From the NCBI GenBank assembly GCA_937900135.1, contig CALCDJ010000018.1, positions 1 through 64,000 of the forward strand: a stretch of 64,000 nucleotides of DNA, written 5' to 3'. Position numbers and translations under genes: made by a program. Below, piece after piece: positions 44,336-51,382 of this stretch. Positions within the stretch are counted from its first letter, which is position 1, and each line of letters opens with the position of its first letter. The stretch is from an uncultured Blautia sp. (GTDB lineage: Bacteria > Bacillota > Clostridia > Lachnospirales > Lachnospiraceae). Under the pieces are notes generated by a model. The model was not told the DNA's origin, ran no database searches, and saw only the letters and a list, made by a program, of their open reading frames with translations.

Positions 44336-45127
44336 ATGGATTATTTGGAAAGAAAAGGCAGGATCTTTGATGTCCAGCGTTATTCTATCCACGATGGGCC
44401 TGGAATCCGTACGATTGTGTTTCTGAAGGGATGCGTCCTGAGATGCCGCTGGTGCTGCAATCCGGAATCCCAGGAATATGCTATTCAGAGTATGATGGTT
44501 CAGGGGGAAGAAAAAGTCATAGGCAGAGATGTTACGGTCAGAGAGATGATTCAGGAAGTAGAAAAGGACCGGGCTTATTATTACCGTTCCGGAGGAGGGA
44601 TGACCCTTTCCGGAGGCGAATGTCTTTGCCAGCCGGAATTTTCCAGAGATCTTTTGCGGGCAGCAAAAGAACGGGGGATCTCAACGGCTATTGAAAGTAT
44701 GGCTTGTGCCCCCTATGAAAAGCTGGAATCGCTGCTCCCTTATCTGGATTTATATCTGATGGATATCAAACATACCGATTCAGAAAAGCACAGGAGATTT
44801 ACCGGGAAATCCAATGAATTGATGTTGGAAAATGCCAGAAAGGTAGCGCTTTCCGGACAGACGGAACTGGTGATCCGGGTTCCGGTGATTCCTACATTTA
44901 ATGATTCAGTGGAGGAGATACAGGGAATCGCTTCTTTTGCTTCAACCCTGCCAGGTGTGAAGAAGATTCATCTTCTTCCTTATCATCGCCTGGGACAGGA
45001 TAAATATGCGGGGCTTGGAAGAGGATATCCTATGGAAGGGATTCAGCCTCCCGATATGGAACATATGGAAACACTGAAAAAAGCCGTTCATGGGATTTGT
45101 TCCCTGGATTGTCAAATTGGTGGATAA
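44336..45127 (+). CDS. Glycyl radical enzyme activase (radical SAM), short form
   Basis: 263 residues. Radical SAM cluster Cys33, Cys37 and Cys40 in FLKGCVLRCRWCCNPES, then GGGMTLSGGECLCQPEF (SAM-binding GGE). It installs the glycyl radical on the dehydratase. It lacks the eight-Cys ferredoxin-like insert found after the radical SAM motif in DhaB2, CutD and similar activases, so it is closer to PflA in build. ATG 44336 with AAGAAAGGGA upstream is used; TTG 44318 would overlap the dehydratase. Confidence 0.9.
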   Translation: MDYLERKGRIFDVQRYSIHDGPGIRTIVFLKGCVLRCRWCCNPESQEYAIQSMMVQGEEKVIGRDVTVREMIQEVEKDRAYYYRSGGGMTLSGGECLCQPEFSRDLLRAAKERGISTAIESMACAPYEKLESLLPYLDLYLMDIKHTDSEKHRRFTGKSNELMLENARKVALSGQTELVIRVPVIPTFNDSVEEIQGIASFASTLPGVKKIHLLPYHRLGQDKYAGLGRGYPMEGIQPPDMEHMETLKKAVHGICSLDCQIGG

Positions 45128-45130
45128 AAA

Positions 45131-45215
45131 ACAATAAAAACAACATGGAAAAACCAACAAAAACAACATGAAACAACAGGTTCTACTTGACTTCTCAAGG
45201 GAAATGAGTTAAAAT
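45131..45215 (+). promoter_or_regulatory. Second BMC promoter with repeated A-rich motif
   Basis: TTGACT (45187-45192), 17 bp, TAAAAT (45210-45215) gives the shell/aldolase operon its own start. Upstream, ACAATAAAAACAA (45131-45143) is identical to the copy at 41554, followed by AAAAACCAACAAAAAC. The leader holds a GATTCTG/CAGAATC hairpin (45245-45269) and an AAAGCGCTTA core (45278-45287) just before AGGAGG. Confidence 0.6.
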
Positions 45216-45301
45216 CCCTTTAGAAATAAAAATAAACCCAACACGATTCTGCCATAAATTGACAGAATCAAAAAACCAAAGCGCTTAAGGAGGAAGAAAG
45301 C

Positions 45302-46114
45302 ATGGTAAACGAATTTGAAATCAAAAAACAGATCTGTGACATCGGTAGAAGAATCTACAACCGCAACATGGTGGCTGCAAACGACGGTAACATTTCCGTT
45401 AAGTTAAACGACAATGAATTCCTTTGCACACCAACAGGTGTATCCAAAGGTTTCATGACACCAGAGTATATCTGTAAAGTGGATGCGGAAGGAAATGTAA
45501 TCCAGGCAAACCCGGGCTTCAAACCATCTTCTGAAATCAAAATGCATATGAGAGTATATCAGAAGAGACCAGATGTTGGTTCTGTTGTACATGCTCATCC
45601 TGTATATGCAACATCTTTTGCAATCGCAGGCATCCCGCTGACACAGCCGATCATGCCGGAAGCAGTTATCGCACTTGGATGTGTTCCGATCGCTGAATAC
45701 GGTACACCTTCCACAAACGAAATTCCGGACAGACTGGAAAAATACCTTCCATATTTCGACGCGGTTCTTCTGGAGAGCCACGGAGCACTGACCTGGTCTA
45801 CAGACCTGAACGCTGCATACATGAAAATGGAATCTGTTGAATTCTACGCTCAGCTTCTGTATCAGAGCAAACTGCTTGGCGGTCCTAAGGAATTCGACAA
45901 AGAAACAATCCAGAAACTGTATGAAATCAGAAGAAAAATGGGTCTTCCAGGAAAACATCCGGCAGATCTGTGCCTGAATAAAGATGGCCTGAACTGCCAC
46001 AACTGTGGCGGATGTATGGTTGCTCATGCAGCAGAAGCAGAAGCAACTACAGCAGACGCTGATCTGGTAGCAAACATCACAAAACAGGTAATGGCTCAGT
46101 TAGGTCTGAAATAA
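45302..46114 (+). CDS. Class II fuculose/rhamnulose-1-phosphate aldolase with BMC-targeting tail
   Basis: 270 residues. Zinc and catalytic residues of class II aldolases: Glu78 in SSEIKMH, His97 and His99 in VVHAHPV, and His160 in LESHGAL. It splits fuculose-1-P or rhamnulose-1-P into DHAP and lactaldehyde. After the catalytic domain come NCHNCGGC (Cys232, 235, 238) and a terminal amphipathic helix ADLVANITKQVMAQLG typical of encapsulation peptides. Aldolase inside the shell is the mark of fucose/rhamnose microcompartments (GRM5-like). Confidence 0.88.
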   Translation: MVNEFEIKKQICDIGRRIYNRNMVAANDGNISVKLNDNEFLCTPTGVSKGFMTPEYICKVDAEGNVIQANPGFKPSSEIKMHMRVYQKRPDVGSVVHAHPVYATSFAIAGIPLTQPIMPEAVIALGCVPIAEYGTPSTNEIPDRLEKYLPYFDAVLLESHGALTWSTDLNAAYMKMESVEFYAQLLYQSKLLGGPKEFDKETIQKLYEIRRKMGLPGKHPADLCLNKDGLNCHNCGGCMVAHAAEAEATTADADLVANITKQVMAQLGLK

Positions 46115-46144
46115 AAACGGAAACAATTAAAGGAGGACAATCTC

Positions 46145-47533
46145 ATGCCAATTAGTGAAAATATGGTACAGGAAATTGTACAGGAAGTTATGGCGAAAAT
46201 GCAGATTGCGGACGCTCCGGCCGGAAAACATGGCGTTTTTAAGGATATGAACGAGGCTATCGAGGCTGCAAAAAAGTCTGAGACAATCGTGAAAAAAATG
46301 TCCATGGACCAGAGAGAAAAGATTATTACCTGCATCCGTAAAAAAATCAAAGAAAACGCAGAAGTTCTGGCTCGTATGGGAGTAGAAGAAACCGGAATGG
46401 GTAATGTTGGAGATAAGATTCTGAAGCATCATTTGGTAGCGGATAAAACTCCTGGTACAGAAGATATCACCACTACTGCATGGTCTGGAGACAGAGGTCT
46501 GACTCTGATTGAAATGGGACCTTTTGGTGTAATCGGCGCCATTACTCCATGTACAAACCCAAGCGAAACCGTTCTTTGCAATACCATAGGAATGCTGGCA
46601 GGTGGAAATACCGTTGTATTTAACCCACATCCGGCAGCGATCAAAACTTCCATTTATGCAATCAATCTTCTGAATGAAGCTTCTCTGGAATCCGGCGGTC
46701 CGGACAATATTGCGGTAACCGTAGAGAACCCAACTCTGGAAACCAGTGATATTATGATGAAACATAAGGATATCCCGTTGATTGCCGCAACAGGAGGACC
46801 TGGCGTGGTAACTGCGGTTCTTTCTTCCGGAAAACGTGGAATCGGCGCTGGTGCCGGCAATCCTCCGGCTCTGGTAGACGAAACTGCAGATGTCAGAAAA
46901 GCAGCGCAGGATATTGTCAATGGATGTACTTTTGATAACAATCTTCCATGTATTGCAGAAAAAGAGATCGTTGCAGTATCTCCTATTGTTGATGAACTGA
47001 TGCATTATCTGGTTACAGAAAATGATTGTTATTTAGCTTCTGAAGAAGAACAGAAGAAACTGACAGAAGTAGTTCTTGCAGGAGGAAGACTGAATCGTAA
47101 ATGCGTAGGACGCGATGCCAGGACACTCCTTTCCATGATCGGAGTAGAAGTACCTGCAAATATTCGCTGTATCGTATTTGAAGGTCCAAAGGAACATCCG
47201 TTGATCGCAACAGAACTTATGATGCCGATTCTTGGTGTCGTAAGAGCAAAAGATTTTGATGATGCAGTAGAGCAGGCTGTATGGCTGGAACACGGCAATC
47301 GCCACTCTGCCCACATCCATTCCAAAAACGTTGACAACATCACAAAATATGCGAAAGCAATCGATACCGCAATCCTTGTTAAGAATGCACCTTCTTATGC
47401 AGCTCTTGGATTTGGCGGAGAAGGTTACTGTACATTTACCATCGCCAGCCGTACAGGAGAGGGCTTGACCAGTGCAAGCACTTTTACCAAGAGAAGACGC
47501 TGTGTAATGTCTGACAGTCTTTGCATTCGATAA
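46145..47533 (+). CDS. pduP: CoA-acylating propionaldehyde dehydrogenase
   Basis: 462 residues, PduP/EutE family. The N-terminal helix NMVQEIVQEVMAKMQ is a shell-targeting peptide. The aldehyde dehydrogenase core has VIGAITPCTNPSETVLCNTI and catalytic Cys269 in DNNLPCIAEKE. It converts propionaldehyde, CoA and NAD to propionyl-CoA and NADH in the shell. It starts 30 bp after the aldolase; PduL downstream takes the product. Confidence 0.92.
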   Translation: MPISENMVQEIVQEVMAKMQIADAPAGKHGVFKDMNEAIEAAKKSETIVKKMSMDQREKIITCIRKKIKENAEVLARMGVEETGMGNVGDKILKHHLVADKTPGTEDITTTAWSGDRGLTLIEMGPFGVIGAITPCTNPSETVLCNTIGMLAGGNTVVFNPHPAAIKTSIYAINLLNEASLESGGPDNIAVTVENPTLETSDIMMKHKDIPLIAATGGPGVVTAVLSSGKRGIGAGAGNPPALVDETADVRKAAQDIVNGCTFDNNLPCIAEKEIVAVSPIVDELMHYLVTENDCYLASEEEQKKLTEVVLAGGRLNRKCVGRDARTLLSMIGVEVPANIRCIVFEGPKEHPLIATELMMPILGVVRAKDFDDAVEQAVWLEHGNRHSAHIHSKNVDNITKYAKAIDTAILVKNAPSYAALGFGGEGYCTFTIASRTGEGLTSASTFTKRRRCVMSDSLCIR

Positions 47534-47549
47534 TCAGGAGGAAGACAAG

Positions 47550-48782
47550 ATGGATATGAATAATGTTAATATTGAAGAGATCGTAAAACAGGTTCTTTCC
47601 GGTATGACCGGTAAAACTCCGGCAGCTGCACCGGCTGCTGCATCATGTGCAGCTCCCGCATGCAAGGCAATTCCAAAAACTGCAAGAGTTGCTATGCTGA
47701 CAGGACTGGAACATTACGAGATCAAAGAATTCCCAATTCCAGAACTGGGAGATGACGATATTCTCGTTAAAGTAGAAGGCTGTGGAATCTGTGGAACAGA
47801 TGCTCATGAATTTAAGAGAGATCCGTTCGGCCTGATTCCGGTAGCTTTGGGACATGAAGGAACCGGTGAAATCGTGGCAATGGGTAAAAACGTAAAAGTA
47901 GATACCGCCGGAAAACCGGTAAAGGTTGGAGATAAGGTAGTTACCTGTATGATCTTCAAGGATGATCCGGAAATCACTATGTTCGATCTGAACAAGAAAA
48001 ATGTAGGCGGCGCTGATGTATACGGATTACTTCCAGATGACGATGTTCATCTGAATGGATGGTTCTCCGATTATATCTTTATCAGAGGCGGACAGTTTGG
48101 CTCCACATTCTTCAACGTAAGTGATCTGGATCTGGATTCCCGTATTTTGATTGAGCCTTGCGCTGTTTTGATCCATGCAGTAGAAAGAGCAAAAACAACA
48201 GGAATTCTTCGTTTCAACAGCAGAGTTGTGGTTCAGGGATGTGGACCGATTGGTTTGATCTGTATCGCAATTCTTCGTACCATGGGTATCCAGAATATCT
48301 GTGCAGTAGACGGCGAGCAGAAACGTCTTGATTTTGCTAAGAAGATGGGTGCTGATATGACTGTAAACTTCAAGGATCATCAGGGAATTGAAGCTCTTGC
48401 AGGTGCAGTGAAGGATGCGTTCGGCGGACATCTTGCAGATTTTGCATTCCAGTGTACAGGTTCCCCTGTTGCACATGCAAACATCTACAAATTCATCCGG
48501 AACGGCGGCGGACTTTGTGAGTTAGGTTTCTTCATCAATGGTGGAGACGCAACCATCAATCCGCACTTCGATATCTGCTCCAAAGAGATCACAACCGTAG
48601 GTTCCTGGGTATATACCCTGAGAGACTATGTGACAACCTTTGATTTCTTGAAGAGAGCGAAGGGAATCGGACTTCCAATGTCTGAACTGATCACAGACAG
48701 ATTCCCGTTGGAACAGATCAATGAAGCACATCAGACAAATCTTGCTATGACTGGTCTGAAGATCGCAATTATCAATGAATAA
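47550..48782 (+). CDS. Zinc alcohol dehydrogenase with N-terminal BMC-targeting peptide
   Basis: 410 residues. Residues 1-20 (NIEEIVKQVLSGMTG) form an amphipathic targeting helix, followed by an Ala/Pro linker to about 40. The medium-chain dehydrogenase core starts near 44: zinc ligands in GCGICGTDAHE and LGHEGTGE, Rossmann motif QGCGPIGLICIA. The four-Cys structural zinc lobe is not seen. It may reduce lactaldehyde to propanediol, or propionaldehyde to propanol, recycling NADH inside the shell. A second, iron-type alcohol dehydrogenase is at 54114. Confidence 0.85.
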   Translation: MDMNNVNIEEIVKQVLSGMTGKTPAAAPAAASCAAPACKAIPKTARVAMLTGLEHYEIKEFPIPELGDDDILVKVEGCGICGTDAHEFKRDPFGLIPVALGHEGTGEIVAMGKNVKVDTAGKPVKVGDKVVTCMIFKDDPEITMFDLNKKNVGGADVYGLLPDDDVHLNGWFSDYIFIRGGQFGSTFFNVSDLDLDSRILIEPCAVLIHAVERAKTTGILRFNSRVVVQGCGPIGLICIAILRTMGIQNICAVDGEQKRLDFAKKMGADMTVNFKDHQGIEALAGAVKDAFGGHLADFAFQCTGSPVAHANIYKFIRNGGGLCELGFFINGGDATINPHFDICSKEITTVGSWVYTLRDYVTTFDFLKRAKGIGLPMSELITDRFPLEQINEAHQTNLAMTGLKIAIINE

Positions 48783-48807
48783 TTTGCGGCTGTAAAGGAG
48801 AAGCAGT

Positions 48808-49122
48808 ATGGCAGAAGCTGTAGGAATTTTGGAAGTGTTTGGGCTGACCACAGCCTTCGTGGCAGGGGATGCCGGATGTAAGGCAGCCAATGTACGCTTG
48901 GAGGTTTTTGACAAAAATAAGCCGGCCAACGCAGACAGCCTGCCGGTACCGCTTTTGGTCTGTGTAAAGTTCCGCGGAAGCGTAACCGATGTAACTGCAG
49001 CGGTGGAAGCCGGAATAGAGGCAGCGAATCAGCTGGCCGGAGTGGTACAGCATTATGTGATCCCGAATCCGGAAGAGGGTACGGTAAAAATGTTAAAAAT
49101 CAGTGCTTTGGATAAAAGCTGA
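48808..49122 (+). CDS. BMC-H shell protein, long-loop variant
   Basis: 104 residues, single BMC domain (AVGILEVFGLTTAFVAGDAG). It differs from PduA-type proteins by an insertion before the pore (DKNKPANADSLPVP) and lacks the KIGSG pore sequence, so its pore should differ. It forms hexagonal shell tiles. First of four shell hexamer genes in a row. Confidence 0.88.
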   Translation: MAEAVGILEVFGLTTAFVAGDAGCKAANVRLEVFDKNKPANADSLPVPLLVCVKFRGSVTDVTAAVEAGIEAANQLAGVVQHYVIPNPEEGTVKMLKISALDKS

Positions 49123-49178
49123 TCTGAGCTCCGAAGCATTTAAATACTTAGAGAATGAAAATTCAGGAGGAATGAATC

Positions 49179-49454
49179 ATGGCACAGGAAGCATTAGGAA
49201 TGGTGGAAACCAGAGGACTTACCGCTGCGATTGAGGCAGCAGATGCAATGACAAAAGCAGCAGAGGTTTCTTTAGTTGGAACAGAAAAAATCGGTTCCGG
49301 TCTTGTAACTGTTATGGTTCGCGGTGATGTCGGAGCTGTAAAAGCTGCAGTAGAAAGCGGAAGCGCAGCAGCATCCAGACTTGGCGAATTAGTTGCAACA
49401 CATGTAATTCCAAGACCACACACAGACGTAGAAAAAATCCTTCCAGGAATCTGA
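49179..49454 (+). CDS. BMC-H shell protein, PduA-like
   Basis: 91 residues. EALGMVETRGLTAAIEAADA and pore segment KIGSGLVTVMVRGDVGAVKA follow PduA very closely. It should be a main facet hexamer letting propanediol through. Nearly identical to the core of the protein at 49891, a recent duplication. Confidence 0.92.
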   Translation: MAQEALGMVETRGLTAAIEAADAMTKAAEVSLVGTEKIGSGLVTVMVRGDVGAVKAAVESGSAAASRLGELVATHVIPRPHTDVEKILPGI

Positions 49455-49465
49455 TTCAGCAATGA

Positions 49466-49525
49466 GCCATGGGCAGGATAGAACATGAGGACTGTGCAAG
49501 TTCGCTTGCAAACAACCTTCATGGC
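49466..49525 (+). other. Structured intercistronic RNA between shell genes
   Basis: GCCATG (49466-49471) pairs with CATGGC (49520-49525), and inside it TGCAAG-TTCG-CTTGCA (49495-49510) forms a UUCG-tetraloop hairpin. The 128-nt gap has no gene. A role in mRNA stability or processing to set shell protein ratios is inferred. Confidence 0.4.
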
Positions 49526-49582
49526 AGATCCTGTATAAGGCGATTTGGGTAGATTTATAATTGATTTAAAAGGAGTTCGCTC

Positions 49583-49879
49583 ATGGGTAAATCATATGGT
49601 TTTATTGAGATCACTGGTGTGGTAGCGGCAATTGATGCCCTGGACATCATGTGTAAAACTGCAGACGTTGAGCTGGCGTCATGGGAGCGTAAGCTGGGCG
49701 GACGACTGGTTACCATTATTATTGAAGGCGATGTTGCAGCTGTCACAGAAGCTGTGGAAGCAGCGGTGGCAAATGCGATCAAGAAACCGGCGTGCTATGC
49801 AGTAATTGCCCGTCCACATGAAGAAATCGTCAAGATGGTGGAATTAAGTGCAAGTCGATGGAAAAACAAGGAACAATAG
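49583..49879 (+). CDS. BMC-H shell protein, second type
   Basis: 98 residues, one BMC domain (YGFIEITGVVAAIDALDIMC) with pore sequence KLGGRLVT and Cys-containing PACYAVIARPHEEIV. It diverges from the PduA-like pair and has a short basic C-terminal tail (SRWKNKEQ). AAAAGGAG precedes the ATG. Confidence 0.88.
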   Translation: MGKSYGFIEITGVVAAIDALDIMCKTADVELASWERKLGGRLVTIIIEGDVAAVTEAVEAAVANAIKKPACYAVIARPHEEIVKMVELSASRWKNKEQ

Positions 49880-49890
49880 GGGGATGAACC

Positions 49891-50343
49891 ATGGCTGAAG
49901 AAAAAAAAACAACAGCGAAAAGCACAGCCCCTAAAAAGGCAGCGGCTCCCAGAAGAACCGCGAAAACAGCGGCAAAGGCAGCGGCCAATGCAGACACTGT
50001 AACAAAAACAGAGATAATCAAAACAGAACAGGAAGCCCCTGTAATTGTTAAGGAGGAAAAAAGAATGACACAGGAAGCATTAGGAATGGTGGAAACCAGA
50101 GGACTTACAGCAGCGATCGAGGCAGCAGACCAGATGTGTAAAGCAGCAAACGTTGCTTTAGTTGGAACAGAAAAAATCGGTTCCGGTCTTGTAACCGTTA
50201 TGGTTCGCGGAGATGTAGGAGCAGTAAAATCTGCAGTAGAAAGCGGAAGCGCAGCAGCATCCAGACTTGGTGAATTAGTTGCAACACACGTAATCCCAAG
50301 ACCACATACAGATGTAGAAAAAATCCTTCCGGTTTTAAAATAA
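49891..50343 (+). CDS. BMC-H shell protein with Lys/Ala-rich N-terminal tail; internal start
   Basis: 150 residues. Residues 1-58 form a basic, disordered-looking tail rich in Lys, Ala, Thr and Pro (KKAAAPRRTAKTAAKAAANA). Residue 59 onwards is a PduA-like BMC domain nearly identical to that at 49179. Met59 (ATG 50065) is preceded by AAGGAGG (50050-50056) at eight bases, a better ribosome site than the one for ATG 49891. So a 92-residue PduA-like protein is probably also made, as with PduB and PduB'. The tail may anchor the shell or bind anionic partners; this is inference. Confidence 0.85.
   Translation: MAEEKKTTAKSTAPKKAAAPRRTAKTAAKAAANADTVTKTEIIKTEQEAPVIVKEEKRMTQEALGMVETRGLTAAIEAADQMCKAANVALVGTEKIGSGLVTVMVRGDVGAVKSAVESGSAAASRLGELVATHVIPRPHTDVEKILPVLK
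50050..50067 (+). promoter_or_regulatory. Internal ribosome-binding site and ATG in the long BMC-H gene
   Basis: AAGGAGG, eight bases, ATG 50065-50067, in frame with the long product (codon 59). It marks translation of a short, tail-free shell protein. Confidence 0.75.
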
Positions 50344-50362
50344 CTAGAAAGCGGGTGTACTC

Positions 50363-51007
50363 TTGGAAACGAAGAATATTGAATTAATTACAAAAATGGT
50401 AATCGATGCTCTGGATAAAAAAGAGGATCAGGGTAATGGCTTCATGGTTCCCATCGGAGTTTCCGCAAGACACATTCACTTGACACAGGAGCATGTAGAA
50501 GCATTGTTCGGACCTGGATATCAGCTTACCAAGAAGAAAGAGCTGATGGGAGGCCAGTTTGCTTCCAACGAAACGGTTACCATTGTGGGATTAAAGCTTC
50601 GTGCAATCGAAAATGTACGAATCCTTGGTCCGGTTCGTAAAGCATCCCAGGTTGAGGTATCTGCGACAGATGCCATCAAGCTTGGTATGAAGGTACCGGT
50701 TCGTGAATCCGGCGATGTAGCAGGAAGTGCTCCTATTGCCATTGTAGGACCAAAGGGTGCCATTTATCTGAAAGAGGGCTGTATTGTGGCTATGCGTCAC
50801 ATTCACATGTCTCCGAAGGATGCTCAGGCAGCTGGTGTCAAAGACGGTGACATCGTTTCTGTGAAGGCTGACAATGAACGGGGAACAATCTTTAATCATG
50901 TAAAGATCCGTGTACATGACAGCTTTACTCTGGAAATGCATATTGATACAGATGAAGCAAATGCAGCACAGATTGCCACAGGCAATACAGTTACGATTAT
51001 AAAATAA
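50363..51007 (+). CDS. pduL: PduL phosphate propanoyltransferase
   Basis: 214 residues. N-terminal targeting helix (IELITKMVIDALDKK), then the two PduL repeats with zinc histidines: VSARHIHLTQEHVEALFG and VAMRHIHMSPKDAQ. It turns propionyl-CoA into propionyl-phosphate and recycles CoA in the shell. The start is TTG 50363 (the only one fitting the targeting helix), with a weak GCGGG site. A propionate kinase is not in this window. Confidence 0.92.
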   Translation: METKNIELITKMVIDALDKKEDQGNGFMVPIGVSARHIHLTQEHVEALFGPGYQLTKKKELMGGQFASNETVTIVGLKLRAIENVRILGPVRKASQVEVSATDAIKLGMKVPVRESGDVAGSAPIAIVGPKGAIYLKEGCIVAMRHIHMSPKDAQAAGVKDGDIVSVKADNERGTIFNHVKIRVHDSFTLEMHIDTDEANAAQIATGNTVTIIK

Positions 51008-51017
51008 AAAGAACATT

Positions 51018-51058
51018 CCTCCAATACAGCCGGTGGCTTACGCCACCGGCAATGGAGG
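51018..51058 (+). other. Intercistronic hairpin after pduL
   Basis: GCCGGTGG/CCACCGGC (51029-51036, 51043-51050) is a strong stem nested in CCTCCA/TGGAGG. There is no T-run. It is likely to affect mRNA processing or stability, not termination. Confidence 0.55.
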
Positions 51059-51111
51059 TTAAAGAGTTAAAGTAAAAATTCAGGCAGAAAAGAAAAAATG
51101 CGGAGGCTCAT

Positions 51112-51378
51112 ATGATTGTAGGCAAAGTAGTTGGAAGCGTGGTTTCCACGCGGAAGGATGAAAAATTAATTGGACAAAAATTTATGATTGTTGAGCCAGT
51201 GCATCATATGAAAGCTGACCTCAATCAGATTGTTGCCATCGATGTGATCGGGGCAGGAATCGGAGAGTATGTATTGGTGGCACAGGGAAGCGCAGCACGA
51301 ATCGGCTGCGGCGTAGAAACAGCACCGGTTGATGCGGCCATTGTAGGAATCATTGATGACGGTGCAGGATTGGAGTAA
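51112..51378 (+). CDS. pduN: BMC-P pentameric vertex protein (EutN/CcmL/PduN)
   Basis: 88 residues, OB-fold: MIVGKVVGSVVSTRKDEKL, ADLNQIVAIDVIGAGIGEYV and VAQGSAARIGCG. It caps the twelve vertices of the shell. It is the only BMC-P gene in the locus. The next gene starts five bases after its stop. Confidence 0.9.
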   Translation: MIVGKVVGSVVSTRKDEKLIGQKFMIVEPVHHMKADLNQIVAIDVIGAGIGEYVLVAQGSAARIGCGVETAPVDAAIVGIIDDGAGLE

Positions 51379-51382
51379 CGCC

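Noticed and set aside
45278..45287. AAAGCGCTTA as a cre site for the BMC operon
   Set aside because: Only the core fits; the flanks fail the CcpA consensus at several positions. Mentioned in the promoter entry but not called.
48808..49122. 104-residue shell protein as PduU
   Set aside because: It has no sign of the circular permutation or the beta-barrel lid of PduU; it looks like a plain BMC-H with a loop insert.
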